DNA of 64,000 bases. Origin: Deltaproteobacteria bacterium (GTDB lineage: Bacteria; Desulfobacterota; Desulfuromonadia; Desulfuromonadales; Geopsychrobacteraceae). The stretch lies in the NCBI GenBank assembly GCA_024279255.1, contig JAJRRT010000080.1, forward strand, positions 1 to 64,000, read 5' to 3'. The notes beneath the pieces were generated by a model. The model worked only from the letters and a program-made list of their open reading frames with translations. It did not search any database and was not told the origin of the DNA. Shown here piece after piece: positions 18,256 to 28,331 of this stretch. How positions within the stretch are numbered: the stretch's first letter is position 1; each line of letters starts with the position of its first letter. A program made the position numbers and the translations under genes.

Positions 18256-19071
18256 CTAGAGATTAAACTCTGCCCAGATCGGGCAATGATCTGAAGGCTT
18301 TTCCATCCCGCGAAGTGCGTAGTCGATCCCGGTTGCCGTACACTGCTCCAGAAGAGGCCTCGTCGCCATGATCAGATCGATGCGCAGGCCACGCTTCGGC
18401 TCAGCCTCAAAGCCGCGGGATCTGTAATCGAACCAGCTGAATCGATCTGAAACTTCAGGATGCATTGTCCGATAGGTGTCCGTAAGGCCCCAGGCCTTAA
18501 CCTTTTCGAGCCACTCCCGCTCTTCAGGCAGGAAGCTGCACTTCCCGGTGCGCAGCCAGCGCTTGGCGTTATCGGCACCGATACCGATATCGCAATCTTG
18601 GGGAGAAATGTTCACATCACCCATAACGACTAAAAGGCTCTCTGGGTCGGCCTCTGTTTCGAGCCAATGCTGCAGGTTGGCATAAAACTGCTGCTTATTT
18701 GGAAATTTAGTTGGATGATTCCGACTCTCCCCTTGAGGGAAATAACCGTTAACGACCTGTATCTGTCTGCCATCTGCAAGTGGATAAGTGGCGATCAACA
18801 AGCGGCGCTGATGATCTGCATCTTCATTTGCGAAACCTTTTTGTACCTGCAGGGGAGCAACCTTAGACAACATAGCGACACCATAGTGACCCTTCTGCCC
18901 ATGATAAGTCACCTGATAGCCCATCTCAGTAATCGTTTCGAGAGGGAATTCCGGGTCGTTGACCTTGGTTTCCTGCAAGCCGATAATATCTGGCGAATGT
19001 GTATCGATCAGCTCTTGTAGTTGATGAAAGCGCGCACGTAATCCATTAACATTGAAGGATATAATTTTCAT
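18256..19071 (-). CDS. xth: Exodeoxyribonuclease III
   Basis: 271 residues of the exonuclease III/AP endonuclease fold. It nicks DNA 5' to abasic sites and has 3'-5' exonuclease and 3'-phosphatase activity. Visible motifs are [14 protein letters not shown] (Asn), IIGLQETKV (metal-binding Glu), [14 protein letters not shown] (Asp/Asn pair) and the terminal [15 protein letters not shown] (Asp-His). The start MKIISFN at 19071 is taken over the ATG at 19083 because AGAAACTCATG gives the family N-terminus directly after a purine-rich tract. It lies 22 nt downstream of recQ on the same strand, giving a recQ-xth repair pair. Confidence 0.94.
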   Translation of the reverse strand: MKIISFNVNGLRARFHQLQELIDTHSPDIIGLQETKVNDPEFPLETITEMGYQVTYHGQKGHYGVAMLSKVAPLQVQKGFANEDADHQRRLLIATYPLADGRQIQVVNGYFPQGESRNHPTKFPNKQQFYANLQHWLETEADPESLLVVMGDVNISPQDCDIGIGADNAKRWLRTGKCSFLPEEREWLEKVKAWGLTDTYRTMHPEVSDRFSWFDYRSRGFEAEPKRGLRIDLIMATRPLLEQCTATGIDYALRGMEKPSDHCPIWAEFNL

Positions 19072-19093
19072 GAGTTTCTCCATTCACTGTAAG

Positions 19094-20911
19094 TCAACTG
19101 CTCATATAACCGACTATTTCTGCAATAAATTCTGCGCCATAGCGTTCAAGTTTCGTCTGTCCGACTCCATTTATATCGAGCAGGGCATTATCATTGGTCG
19201 GCAAAGTTGCAGCCATTTCAGCCAGACTGGCATCACCGAACACAACATAGGGGGGTACCGCTTCGCGATCAGCAATCTGCTTGCGTCTTGCACGCAATAA
19301 TTGAAAGAGTTGTTCATCATACTCAATACCGACAATTTTACGGGCGGCTTTCTTCTTACGTTGCGGTTTGACTCGAGGACGACTCAAACTCAGATCAATC
19401 TCACCACGTAGCAGTGGCCTTGCTGACTCAGTCAGCTTGAGAACAGAATAATTGGCCATATCCTGCTCAAGATAACCAAGGTGAATCAGCTGGCGTAAAA
19501 GGTGACTCCAATGCTCCTGACTCTCCTCACGACCAATCCCCCAGGTCGATAATTGTTCATGACGAAGACTGTATATGCGTTCGGTCTTGGCACCACGTAA
19601 AACATCAACAACATGTCCAATACCGAAACGTTGTCCGACCCGATAAACGCAAGAGAGTGCCTTGCGCGCTTGCTCGGTACCATCAAAGCGTTCAGGGGGA
19701 TCAAGACAGATATCGCAGTTACCACAAGCCTGTTTCAGATGTTCACCAAAATACCCAAGAAGAGCCTGCCTACGACATGTTCCCGCTTCGGCAAAGGCGA
19801 CCATGGCACTTAATTTTTGTAACTCAATGCGCTTCTGATCAGGATTATCACTCTTTTCAATCAGTCCGCGCGAAATGACGATATCACCGTAACCGAACAA
19901 TAAAAGGGCTTCGGCCGGCAGCCCATCCCGCCCGGCACGGCCGGTCTCCTGATAATAACTTTCAATATTTTTCGGCAGATCGTAATGGACAACAAAGCGC
20001 ACGTTCGGTTTGTCTATTCCCATGCCGAAGGCCACAGTCGCAACAACGATTTGAACATCATCGCGTAGAAATTTTTCTTGTACACTGCGTCGGGTCGCCG
20101 CATCGAGACCAGCATGGTATGCGGCAGCACGGTATCCCGCAGCCTGCAGTTTGGTGGCAATCTCCTCGACCCGTTTACGGCTCAGGGCATAAACAATCCC
20201 GGCCTCTTCAGTACGACCAGCAAGAAATTGCTTCAGTTGCTCGTAGGGCTTCTGTTTGTCGATGAGCGTGTAACGGATGTTGGGACGGTCGAAGCCAGCG
20301 ATAACTTGTAAAGAGTTATGCAGGTTCAAACGCTCCAGAATATCGAGACGAGTCTGCTTTTCAGCCGTCGCGGTCAAAGCCAACATCGGAACACCTGGAA
20401 ACATCTGCTGCAAGCGGCCCAACTGAATATACTCTGGCCGAAAGTCATGACCCCACTGGGAAACACAATGTGCTTCATCAATCGCAAACAGCGCAATCTC
20501 CAACCGTCTCAACCGTTCGAGAAAATCATCATTCAGCAAACGCTCTGGCGCAACATAGAGCAGGTCGAGCTCACCAGCCTGAAGGCGAGCAAGAACCTGC
20601 CTCGCCTCAGGTGCCGAGAGCGAAGAGTTATAACAAGCGGCTCTCACTCCATTAGCAAGCAGGGTGTCGACCTGATCCTTCATCAGAGAAATAAGGGGAG
20701 AAACAACAATCCCGACGCCATTGCGCAGCATGGCCGGGATCTGATAGCAGATCGATTTGCCCCCGCCGGTCGGCATCAGGACAAAGGCATCGCCGCCACC
20801 GACGACCTGATCAATAATCTGTCGCTGATTTTCTCGAAACTGCTTATAGCCAAAAACCTGTTGCAGGATCTGAGTTGCAGGATCGACTACCTCTATCTCT
20901 TCGGATTGCAT
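19094..20911 (-). CDS. recQ: ATP-dependent DNA helicase RecQ
   Basis: 605 residues, full length for bacterial RecQ. Helicase motifs in order are [15 protein letters not shown] (Walker A, about residue 49), [30 protein letters not shown] (DEAH plus the aromatic-rich loop), [23 protein letters not shown] and [12 protein letters not shown]. The RecQ zinc domain has [12 protein letters not shown]...[11 protein letters not shown], then a winged-helix region and an HRDC domain at the C-terminus ([23 protein letters not shown]). The ATG lies 2 nt after the stop of the ubiD-like gene, so it may be read through from that gene. xth follows. Confidence 0.96.
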   Translation of the reverse strand: MQSEEIEVVDPATQILQQVFGYKQFRENQRQIIDQVVGGGDAFVLMPTGGGKSICYQIPAMLRNGVGIVVSPLISLMKDQVDTLLANGVRAACYNSSLSAPEARQVLARLQAGELDLLYVAPERLLNDDFLERLRRLEIALFAIDEAHCVSQWGHDFRPEYIQLGRLQQMFPGVPMLALTATAEKQTRLDILERLNLHNSLQVIAGFDRPNIRYTLIDKQKPYEQLKQFLAGRTEEAGIVYALSRKRVEEIATKLQAAGYRAAAYHAGLDAATRRSVQEKFLRDDVQIVVATVAFGMGIDKPNVRFVVHYDLPKNIESYYQETGRAGRDGLPAEALLLFGYGDIVISRGLIEKSDNPDQKRIELQKLSAMVAFAEAGTCRRQALLGYFGEHLKQACGNCDICLDPPERFDGTEQARKALSCVYRVGQRFGIGHVVDVLRGAKTERIYSLRHEQLSTWGIGREESQEHWSHLLRQLIHLGYLEQDMANYSVLKLTESARPLLRGEIDLSLSRPRVKPQRKKKAARKIVGIEYDEQLFQLLRARRKQIADREAVPPYVVFGDASLAEMAATLPTNDNALLDINGVGQTKLERYGAEFIAEIVGYMSS

Positions 20912-20913
20912 CT

Positions 20914-22253
20914 TTAACCTTTTAGGGGAGTAGATTTAGTAACAGCAATGCGCAGACGGTTCCGCATTTTTTCAATGATTCGAACATCATGCTGCAGCTT
21001 TGCCGGCTGGTCATTTAACAGCATCCCAAGATCGGCAGCCTCATCCTGCCAGATCTGCGCGGTGGGTATATTTTGAAGTAAGACACTCCAGTTCGTTTCG
21101 CTGACAAAATCATCGCTATTATGCAACAGAATCAGCGTTTTCATTCTAGCCAAATAATCGAGTCTCCGCATCCGCTGTGATAACTCGTCAACAGAGACCT
21201 GAGGATCTCGACTTGTGACAAAATAGAGTCCGTAAAAAGCGGTCTCAAGCGGCATCTCTATTGAACTGATCTCAGGGATATCTATCTTCAGTCGAGCGCG
21301 GATTATCTCAAGATTTGCCCTGGCAATCCAACAATCCTCCATTGGCAATGGCCTTGCAAGAGTCAAAGGGATTAGTGGATCAGCGACCATTTCAAGCGCA
21401 CTTATTGTGATCAGAGGGCACCCTTTAGAACCTCCATAATCGCCAGTATAACAACCAAAAGGCCCTTCATTCAGAACAGTCCCCGAATCGACCCACCCCT
21501 CTATCACAAGTTGCCCTGAACTTGGACAATGTAGCGGAATCGATTGGCAGCGACTTGACTTGAATGACTCCTGATTCAGGTATGCGCAAAAACTCTCTTC
21601 GGTACAATCAGGCGGTAGCGGCGCTGCGGCGGCAAAGATGAGTAAGGGGTCGGCGCCCAGGACGATTGCGACAGACATGTCCTTCCCCAAAAGGCGCCAC
21701 TTTTCAAGGTGGAGCCCGGCACCAGAACCTGGTAACAGATTGAGAGTCAGTCTTTGATTATCAACAATGCCAACGCGATACAGCCCGTAATTCTGAATAC
21801 TGCTCTCAGGTTCACGGCTGAGAACAACTGCCAGGGTCAAAAAGCTGCGTTCCTCTTTTGGCCAAAAACGCAATTCTGGAAGTAGCACAAGGTTGACTTC
21901 AGTATTGTACCGGACAGTAGATTGCTGCTCTGTATTCACCTGCTTCAACATGGAGTTGAGTCTCTGAGCAGATGTTATGCCTTTAGCGGCAATGAGTTTC
22001 GCTGAAAGCCACCGTCCAAAAGAATCTAGCGACTTATGCCCGAGCACGTTCGCCATGCGAATATCACTACCGAATATGTTCGTAGCTAAAGAGAAACGGT
22101 ACCCCTTAACCCTGTTGAACAGCTGGCCCGGCCCACTTTCTTTACAATCAGGTCGGTTATTGCAGAGAGTTCGAGCTGACCGTCAATTTCATCGTTTAGC
22201 TCTAAAAGATAGCCACGCGCGCGTAAAAACTCAATATATCTCCTTATGTTCAT
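20914..22253 (-). pseudogene. UbiD-family decarboxylase paralogue, frameshifted near its N-terminus
   Basis: The intact downstream part (380 codons from 22056) is UbiD-like, with SGAGLHLEKW and ARPLPMEDCW. The missing N-terminus is encoded just upstream but in another frame. From ATG 22253, about 38 codons read MNIRRYIEFLRARGYLLEL to AITDLIVK, then the frame shifts by one base near 22140 to KESGPGQLFNRVKGY and on through NIFGSDIRMANVLG, which matches UbiD proteins. Joined, it would give about 447 residues, near family size. UbiD enzymes use prenyl-FMN and a Glu...Asp/Glu pair in EGPFG(D/E). Here the motif is EGPFGCYTG (about residue 262), so the second acid is cysteine. It lies after the nuo terminator and 2 nt before recQ. 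A sequencing error could explain the shift, but not the Cys. Confidence 0.7.
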
Positions 22254-22284
22254 GCGTCCAGCATAACCGATTCTACTGATCTAC

Positions 22285-22326
22285 AAACAAAAAAAGGCCC
22301 CCCGGTCATAACCGGAGAGCCTTTTT
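22285..22326 (-). terminator. Intrinsic terminator at the end of the nuo operon
   Basis: A 16-bp stem with two mismatches (22291-22306 with 22311-22326) and a 4-nt loop is followed on the - strand by a T-run (the A-rich 22285-22295 of the + strand). It lies about 20 nt after the nuoN stop and separates the complex I operon from the ubiD-like gene. Confidence 0.85.
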
Positions 22327-22345
22327 GGATGAAAATTTTATCTGA

Positions 22346-23806
22346 TCAGAATCCAGCCATCTTCGCCAGCTCCATCACTGGACCAGGGAAAATGCCGAGA
22401 TAGAGAACACCAGCCAGTGCCAGAACAATCGAGACGACAGCAGGGATCTCCAGCTTGACCCAGGCAAAATCCTCCTGCGGATCGCGGAAGTACATATATA
22501 CGATCACACGCAGGTAGTAATAAAGCGATACCGCTGAGTTCAAAACACCGATAATCGCCAACCAGACATAACCAGCTTTAAGCGCCCCGGCAAAGACAAA
22601 GAACTTACCGGTGAAGCCCGCTGTAGGTGGCAGCCCCATCAGAGCGAAAAGGAAGATACACATTGCCACGCCGAGGAAAGGACGCTTGAAACCGAATCCG
22701 GCAAAACCCTCCAGGGTCAGGTTCTCTTCGCCCTTCTTCCCCGCCAACACCAACACCGCAAAAGCGCCGATGTTCATGAAGGTATAGACCAGCATGTAGA
22801 AGAGAATAGCCGAAAGACCGATCTGGTTCCATGCGACGATGCCAACCAGAGCATAGCCAGCATGAGCGATAGAAGAATATGCCAGCATCCGCTTGATATT
22901 TGTCTGACTCAAAGCGATGAAGTTACCCACAATCATGGTGAGTACTGCAAGAACCCAGAAGAGCGCAGAAATATCAGCTTGAATGCTGCTGAGACCGATT
23001 ATCGCAACACGAAGTAAGGCAGCAAAGGCCGCAGCCTTAGGTCCTGCACTCATGAAAGCAGTAATCGGTGTCGGTGCACCCTGATACACATCGGGAGCCC
23101 ACATATGGAAAGGAGCAGCACCAATCTTGAAGAGGAAACCGATCAGCAGCAACACAGCACCAGCAATCAGCATTGGATTATCGATAACTGCTGGCATCTG
23201 GCTGACATGCTGAGCAATGACAGCAATTTTAGTAGAACCGGAGACACCATAGAGCAGCGCTACGCCGTAGAGCAGAAAGCCGGTGGAGAAGGCACCGAGG
23301 AAGAAGTACTTGAGGCCAGCTTCGTTCGAGCGTGTATCCCCGCGGAAGAATCCGGCCAACACATAAAGTGAAACCGAGAGCACTTCAAGGCCCAAGAATA
23401 TTGTCATCAAATCCGTACCTGATGCCATCCACATGGCGCCAGCGGTACAGAAGAGAATCAAGGGGTAATACTCTCCAACCGGATAGCCTTCACGCTGCAA
23501 GTATGCATCTGAGATCAAGATCGTCAGTGCAGCGGCAATGATGAAGATCATGCTGAAGAAGATAGCGAAGTTGTCGAGAACAACACTACCAGCAAACCCT
23601 TCCTGAGGGTTGTTCCAGCCCGAAATCGTCACAATTGCAGTAATTACAAGAGCAACAATACTCAGCCAGGCAACATGGGCGGTCCGGCCACGTTTTGAGA
23701 AGACCGAGACCAGTAACAACAACATACCGAAGCAGCAGAGAACCATTGACGGCATGATTGCAGCCATGTTGACGTTCTGCATAGCGATTTGACCCAGAGT
23801 TTCCAT
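22346..23806 (-). CDS. nuoN: NADH-quinone oxidoreductase subunit N
   Basis: 486 residues, about 14 membrane helices. It is one of the three antiporter-like proton-channel subunits of the complex I membrane arm. The conserved TM7-8 region is seen as LLIGFLFKIGAAPFHMWAPDVYQGAPTPITAFMS with the lysine of the proton path, and an ALSQTNIKRMLAYSSIAHAGY block follows. GLEVLSVSLYVLAGF is the glutamate-bearing TM5. AAAGGAG precedes the ATG. This is the last gene of the nuoA-N operon; 37 nt separate it from nuoM, and a terminator follows. Confidence 0.96.
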   Translation of the reverse strand: METLGQIAMQNVNMAAIMPSMVLCCFGMLLLLVSVFSKRGRTAHVAWLSIVALVITAIVTISGWNNPQEGFAGSVVLDNFAIFFSMIFIIAAALTILISDAYLQREGYPVGEYYPLILFCTAGAMWMASGTDLMTIFLGLEVLSVSLYVLAGFFRGDTRSNEAGLKYFFLGAFSTGFLLYGVALLYGVSGSTKIAVIAQHVSQMPAVIDNPMLIAGAVLLLIGFLFKIGAAPFHMWAPDVYQGAPTPITAFMSAGPKAAAFAALLRVAIIGLSSIQADISALFWVLAVLTMIVGNFIALSQTNIKRMLAYSSIAHAGYALVGIVAWNQIGLSAILFYMLVYTFMNIGAFAVLVLAGKKGEENLTLEGFAGFGFKRPFLGVAMCIFLFALMGLPPTAGFTGKFFVFAGALKAGYVWLAIIGVLNSAVSLYYYLRVIVYMYFRDPQEDFAWVKLEIPAVVSIVLALAGVLYLGIFPGPVMELAKMAGF

Positions 23807-23843
23807 CTAAAGCTCCTTTTGGAACCTAAAGTTCAGACTATAA

Positions 23844-25403
23844 TTATTTCAATACAAGATTCTGAGCGATCACCGGCTGAACCGGCACAACCACTGCCAC
23901 CTGCTTGGACTTGACATGAATCAGAAGCTGCTCAATCGCCGGGTTCATCTTCGAGAGGAAGGTATTGGGGTAAATACCGATCCAGAAGACAAAGATCAAC
24001 AGAGGAACCATCAGCACGATCTCGCGAATCGAAAGATCCTTGAGCTTTTCGTTTTCAGGATTCGTAATCTTGCCGAACATGACACGCTGGAACATCCAGA
24101 GCATGTAGACTGCGGCTAAGATAACGCCGGTCGTCGCAACGACTGCGTACCAGCGTAATCCACTCTCAAAGGCGCCAACTAGTGCGAGGAACTCGCCAAC
24201 AAAACCGTTGGTTCCAGGCAGGCCGATTGACGAGAAGGTAATAATCAGAAAAATTGTGGCAAAAATCGGCATCTTGTGTGCCAGGCCACCAAACTCTGAA
24301 ATCAAACGTGTATGGCGGCGCTCGTAGATGAAGCCGACAATAAGGAAGAGCGCGCCTGTTGAGATACCATGGTTAACCATCTGGATGAGTCCACCGGCCA
24401 TTCCTTGCAGGTTAAGTGCAAAGACACCAAGCATGACAAAACCGAGGTGGGCCACTGACGAGTAAGCAACCAACTTCTTAACATCTTCCTGCATCATCGC
24501 AACCAGTGATCCGTAGATGATCCCGAATACTGCCAGAAAAGCCAGGAATGGTAAGTAGGTTTGCATTGCTTCAGGGAAAAGAGGGATAGCAAAACGGACA
24601 TAGCCGTAGGTACCCATCTTCAGAAGAATCGCGGCCAAAATAACCGAGCCTGCTGTCGGGGCCTCAGTGTGAGCATCAGGTAACCAGGTGTGGACCGGAA
24701 ACATAGGGACCTTGATAGCGAAACTGAGCGCAAAGGCCAGGAACAACCAATGCTGAGCATCCGATGGAATCCCAAGCTGGTAGAACTCCTGAATACCAAA
24801 ACCTTCTACCGGGGCGCCAGAAGTGACGGCATAGTAATAGATGTAAATAATTGCTACCAGCATCAGCAGCGAGCCGACAGCGGTGAAGATGAAGAACTTG
24901 ACCGCTGCATAGATACGGTTCTTGCCACCCCAGATGCCGATCATGAAGTACATCGGGATCAGCATCAATTCCCAGAAGATGTAGAACAGGAACAGGTCAA
25001 GAGAGACAAATGCGCCGAGCATAGCAGTCTCTAGCAACAAGAGCAGTGCCATGAATCCTTTGACATTCTTGTCAACGGAATTCCAGGTCGAAAGCGTCGC
25101 AATCGGCATGATGAAGGTGGTCAACATCACCAGCCAGAGACTGATGCCATCGATACCGATGTTATAGTTCATCTTGAAAAAGCTGCCGATGCTGATCCAC
25201 TCGTGAAATTCACGATACTGCATCGCACCGGAGCTGGCGAAAATATCATCAAAAGCCAGCGGCAGACTGATGAGAAATGTCAGCAGTGTTACGCCGAGGG
25301 TAAAGCTTTTCAGCAGCCCCGGATTGTCCCGCGGAATGAAGAGAAGTATCAACATCCCCAACAGTGGGAAGAAGGTAATTAAACTAAGTAGATAATCGGC
25401 CAT
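23844..25403 (-). CDS. nuoM: NADH-quinone oxidoreductase subunit M
   Basis: 519 residues with about 14 membrane helices, an antiporter-like proton-translocating subunit of complex I. Key segments are LFYIFWELMLIPMYFMIGIWGG (TM5 glutamate), FALSFAIKVPMFPVHTWLPDAHTEAPTAGSVILA (TM7 lysine and the HTWLPDAH signature) and MMQEDVKKLVAYSSVAHLGFV. CAAGGAG lies upstream of the ATG. It sits between nuoL (44 nt away) and nuoN. All key charged residues expected for proton transfer are present, so it looks functional. Confidence 0.96.
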   Translation of the reverse strand: MADYLLSLITFFPLLGMLILLFIPRDNPGLLKSFTLGVTLLTFLISLPLAFDDIFASSGAMQYREFHEWISIGSFFKMNYNIGIDGISLWLVMLTTFIMPIATLSTWNSVDKNVKGFMALLLLLETAMLGAFVSLDLFLFYIFWELMLIPMYFMIGIWGGKNRIYAAVKFFIFTAVGSLLMLVAIIYIYYYAVTSGAPVEGFGIQEFYQLGIPSDAQHWLFLAFALSFAIKVPMFPVHTWLPDAHTEAPTAGSVILAAILLKMGTYGYVRFAIPLFPEAMQTYLPFLAFLAVFGIIYGSLVAMMQEDVKKLVAYSSVAHLGFVMLGVFALNLQGMAGGLIQMVNHGISTGALFLIVGFIYERRHTRLISEFGGLAHKMPIFATIFLIITFSSIGLPGTNGFVGEFLALVGAFESGLRWYAVVATTGVILAAVYMLWMFQRVMFGKITNPENEKLKDLSIREIVLMVPLLIFVFWIGIYPNTFLSKMNPAIEQLLIHVKSKQVAVVVPVQPVIAQNLVLK

Positions 25404-25447
25404 GTGGAAACGCTCCTTGTAGCTCTATCTCTGTTCGGTGCCGAACC

Positions 25448-27442
25448 TTATTTACCGAGGATGTAGTAACCAACGATCACCACAACACCGACTACCATGC
25501 CCATCGCATAGTTATGCAGGAACCCTGTCTGGGTGTAACGCAAGCCAGAACCGATCCCTTTGACGACCCAGGCGGTGCCATTGACGATGCCATCGACCAC
25601 GCGCACATCGAAACCTTTCCAGAGGAAGGTGCCGATCCGTTTGCAGTTATTGACAAAAACCGCATCATAAAGCTCGTCGATATACCATTTGTTGTATACG
25701 GCTTTCCAGAGACCAGGGAAGCTGGCCACGAATTTGCCCGGGAGTGTGGGGGTCTTGATGTACATGAACCATGCGCCGAGAATACCAAACGCAGCGATAC
25801 CGATCGAGGCACCCATCATGCTGAATTCAAGCGCTACTGAGTGAGCCAGTTCTGGCTTAACCGCGATCCCATTAAGCACCTGAGCGTGCTCGAAGACCGG
25901 CGCAAGGAAATGCTCAAGGTAATTTGGCATGTGACCAAAAAAGTTGCCGAGTACGTGTGGAACACCGAGGAAACCACCAGCAGCAGCAAGCGCCGCGAGG
26001 ACCATCAGTGGAATAGTAATCGTCAAACCTGATTCAGGGATATGATCCTTGGCGCGTGCATCTGTTTTCTGCTCGCCGAAGAAAGTCATGAATACCAAAC
26101 GGAACATGTAGAAAGCCGTCATAAGGGCAGCAACTGCACCAGCCAGCCAGAGCAACCAATGTCCACGTTCACCTGCAAAGGCCCACCAGAGAATCTCATC
26201 TTTGGAGAAGAATCCTGAGAAGAATGGAATTCCGGAAATCGCAATCGTTGAAACCAGGAAAGTGATGAAAGTAATCGGCATCTTCTTACGCAGACCACCC
26301 ATGTTGCGCATATCCTGCGGATCGTCATGCAGATGAGCATGATGATAACCGTGGTGCATACCATGGATAACAGAACCAGAGCCGAGGAACAGGCAGGCCT
26401 TGAAGAAGGCGTGGGTCATCAGGTGGAAAATACCGGCGGTGAAAGCACCGACGCCCATGGCGAGGAACATAAAACCAAGCTGGGAGACCGTAGAATACGC
26501 GAGTACCCGCTTGATGTCGTTCTGAGCCAGACCGATGGTCGCAGCGAAGAGTGCAGTACAAGCGCCGACGACGGCGATGGTCATCATGGTGTCCGGAGAC
26601 ATAGCGAAGAGGCCATTCATCCGCGCAATCATGTAGACACCGGCGGTAACCATGGTAGCCGCATGGATCAGAGCCGAGACAGGTGTCGGGCCCTCCATCG
26701 CATCAGGTAGCCAGGTGAACAGCGGAATCTGAGCTGATTTACCGCAAGCCCCGAGGAAGAAAGCCAAAGTGATGACGGTCACAACCACACCACCGCTCTC
26801 GAGCAAATGTGCATTCTCGGCAATCTCAACAAAGTTAATTGTCCAGACACCCTTGCTGCCAAGTGCCCAGAAGAGGGTCAGCAAGCCACAGAGAAAGCCG
26901 AAGTCACCAATACGGTTAACAACAAAGGCTTTCTTGGCGGCATCGCCAGCACTCTGCTTCTCGAAGTAGTAACCGATGAGCAGATAGGAACAGAGGCCAA
27001 CACCCTCCCAACCGACGAACATGACCAGAGCATTGTTACCCAGCACCAGCATCAGCATCGAGAAGCAGGAGAGGTTGAGGTAGGCGAAGAAACGGTAGAA
27101 ACCAGTTTCACCGTGCATGTAGCCAATTGAATAGAGATGGATCAGCGTACCTACTCCAGTGACGATCATAATCATCAGCGCTGAAAGCGGATCGAGCAGG
27201 AACCCCCAGTCGATCTGCAGGTTGCCGACGGACATCCAGGAAGCGATGACCTGTTGGTGAACCTTTTCTGAGTCGTGCAGCAGCGCGTAGAAGTTGCCAC
27301 ATGAAACGAGAAAAGACAGGAAGATCATCAGGGTACCAATACCACCGATAATCGCTTCGTTCCTGATCTTCTTGCCGAAGAGTCCGTTTATCACGAACCC
27401 GACGAACGGGAAGAATGGGATGAGCCACAGATAGTCGTACAT
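25448..27442 (-). CDS. nuoL: NADH-quinone oxidoreductase subunit L
   Basis: 664 residues, the largest membrane subunit of complex I and the one with the long lateral helix near the C-terminus. FVGWEGVGLCSYLLIGYYFE is the TM5 glutamate region. GKSAQIPLFTWLPDAMEGPTPVSALIHAATMVTAGVYMIAR is the TM7-8 channel block with lysine, and AQNDIKRVLAYSTVSQLGFM follows. ATG at 27442 is taken as the start (an in-frame TTG precedes it), with AGGAG 7 nt upstream. A His-rich loop (HGMHHGYHHAHLHDDP, about residue 365) lies between helices and is notable, though similar loops occur in other NuoL proteins. Confidence 0.96.
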   Translation of the reverse strand: MYDYLWLIPFFPFVGFVINGLFGKKIRNEAIIGGIGTLMIFLSFLVSCGNFYALLHDSEKVHQQVIASWMSVGNLQIDWGFLLDPLSALMIMIVTGVGTLIHLYSIGYMHGETGFYRFFAYLNLSCFSMLMLVLGNNALVMFVGWEGVGLCSYLLIGYYFEKQSAGDAAKKAFVVNRIGDFGFLCGLLTLFWALGSKGVWTINFVEIAENAHLLESGGVVVTVITLAFFLGACGKSAQIPLFTWLPDAMEGPTPVSALIHAATMVTAGVYMIARMNGLFAMSPDTMMTIAVVGACTALFAATIGLAQNDIKRVLAYSTVSQLGFMFLAMGVGAFTAGIFHLMTHAFFKACLFLGSGSVIHGMHHGYHHAHLHDDPQDMRNMGGLRKKMPITFITFLVSTIAISGIPFFSGFFSKDEILWWAFAGERGHWLLWLAGAVAALMTAFYMFRLVFMTFFGEQKTDARAKDHIPESGLTITIPLMVLAALAAAGGFLGVPHVLGNFFGHMPNYLEHFLAPVFEHAQVLNGIAVKPELAHSVALEFSMMGASIGIAAFGILGAWFMYIKTPTLPGKFVASFPGLWKAVYNKWYIDELYDAVFVNNCKRIGTFLWKGFDVRVVDGIVNGTAWVVKGIGSGLRYTQTGFLHNYAMGMVVGVVVIVGYYILGK

Positions 27443-27485
27443 CAAACTCTCCTATTGCTTAAAAACCCCGTAGAGCGGGAATTAA

Positions 27486-27788
27486 TTACCATTTCAGCAT
27501 GTTGAAGTCGTCAGTATCGATCGACTCACGGTTGCGGTAAAACGCGATCATCAACGCCAGACCTACTGCAGCCTCAGCGGCAGCAACAGTCATGACAAAG
27601 AAGACAAAGATCTGACCGTCCATGTTCTGTAAGTGGCGCGACAGTGCGATAAAAGTCAGGTTGACTGAATTAAGCATCAATTCAATACACATAAAAATAA
27701 CAATGGCGTTCTTTCTCGTCAGCACCCCAAAGGTCCCGATGGAGAAGATGATCGCACTTAAAATTAGATAGTGATATACGCCTATCAT
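27486..27788 (-). CDS. nuoK: NADH-quinone oxidoreductase subunit K
   Basis: 100 residues, three membrane helices. It carries the conserved membrane glutamates of NuoK: one in [15 protein letters not shown] (TM2) and one in [12 protein letters not shown] (TM3). They belong to the proton-transfer line of complex I. Size and composition are typical. It lies 25 nt after nuoJ and 43 nt before nuoL on the - strand. Confidence 0.96.
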   Translation of the reverse strand: MIGVYHYLILSAIIFSIGTFGVLTRKNAIVIFMCIELMLNSVNLTFIALSRHLQNMDGQIFVFFVMTVAAAEAAVGLALMIAFYRNRESIDTDDFNMLKW

Positions 27789-27813
27789 GTCTTATCTCCC
27801 GATCCCTAGAGGA

Positions 27814-28317
27814 TCAAACTTCGCGTTTCGACAAAATAACCGCTCCGACAATCGCCACCAGGAGCAGAATGGAGGCAATCTCAAACGGAAGCAGGAACTC
27901 AGTAAACATTGCCTTACCGATCAATTCGGTATGGCCATAATTGTGAATAGTCTGGGTCGTAACATCACCAACCTTACCCGACATCTCTCCACGACGAATA
28001 AATACATTAGTGATGAACAGCATCAGCACCGATACTCCACCACCCCAGACCAATGCATGGGTATAGCGTTTTTTGATGGCTGTGCCGAGGTTGAGCAGCA
28101 TGATGACAAAGATGATCAACACCATAATGGCACCGGCATAAACCATGATCTGGATCGCCGCCATAAAGGGTGCATCAAGCATAATGTAGAGTACTGCAAA
28201 GCAGATGAAAGTCGTCACCAGACAGAGTGCACTATTCACCGGACTACGCGCCTTCGTCACATAAAATGCTGAGAAGATAGCGACAGTCGCAAAGAGATAG
28301 AAAAGAATCGATAACAT
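27814..28317 (-). CDS. nuoJ: NADH-quinone oxidoreductase subunit J
   Basis: 167 residues with five predicted membrane helices, the NuoJ membrane subunit. The TM3 region LDAPFMAAIQIMVYAGAIMVLIIFVIMLLNLG contains the YAGAIMVLF-like signature of the family, where a pi-bulge helix rearranges during turnover in known structures. A soluble loop (RRGEMSGKVGDVTTQTIHNYGHTE) precedes the last helix. The gene follows nuoI by 14 nt. Confidence 0.95.
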   Translation of the reverse strand: MLSILFYLFATVAIFSAFYVTKARSPVNSALCLVTTFICFAVLYIMLDAPFMAAIQIMVYAGAIMVLIIFVIMLLNLGTAIKKRYTHALVWGGGVSVLMLFITNVFIRRGEMSGKVGDVTTQTIHNYGHTELIGKAMFTEFLLPFEIASILLLVAIVGAVILSKREV

Positions 28318-28331
28318 GATGCGCCAGCTCC

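Noticed and set aside
22125-22150. Programmed -1 frameshift as a functional device in the ubiD-like gene
   Set aside because: The sequence is not a canonical slippery heptamer, no downstream pseudoknot is apparent, and no family precedent is known to me.
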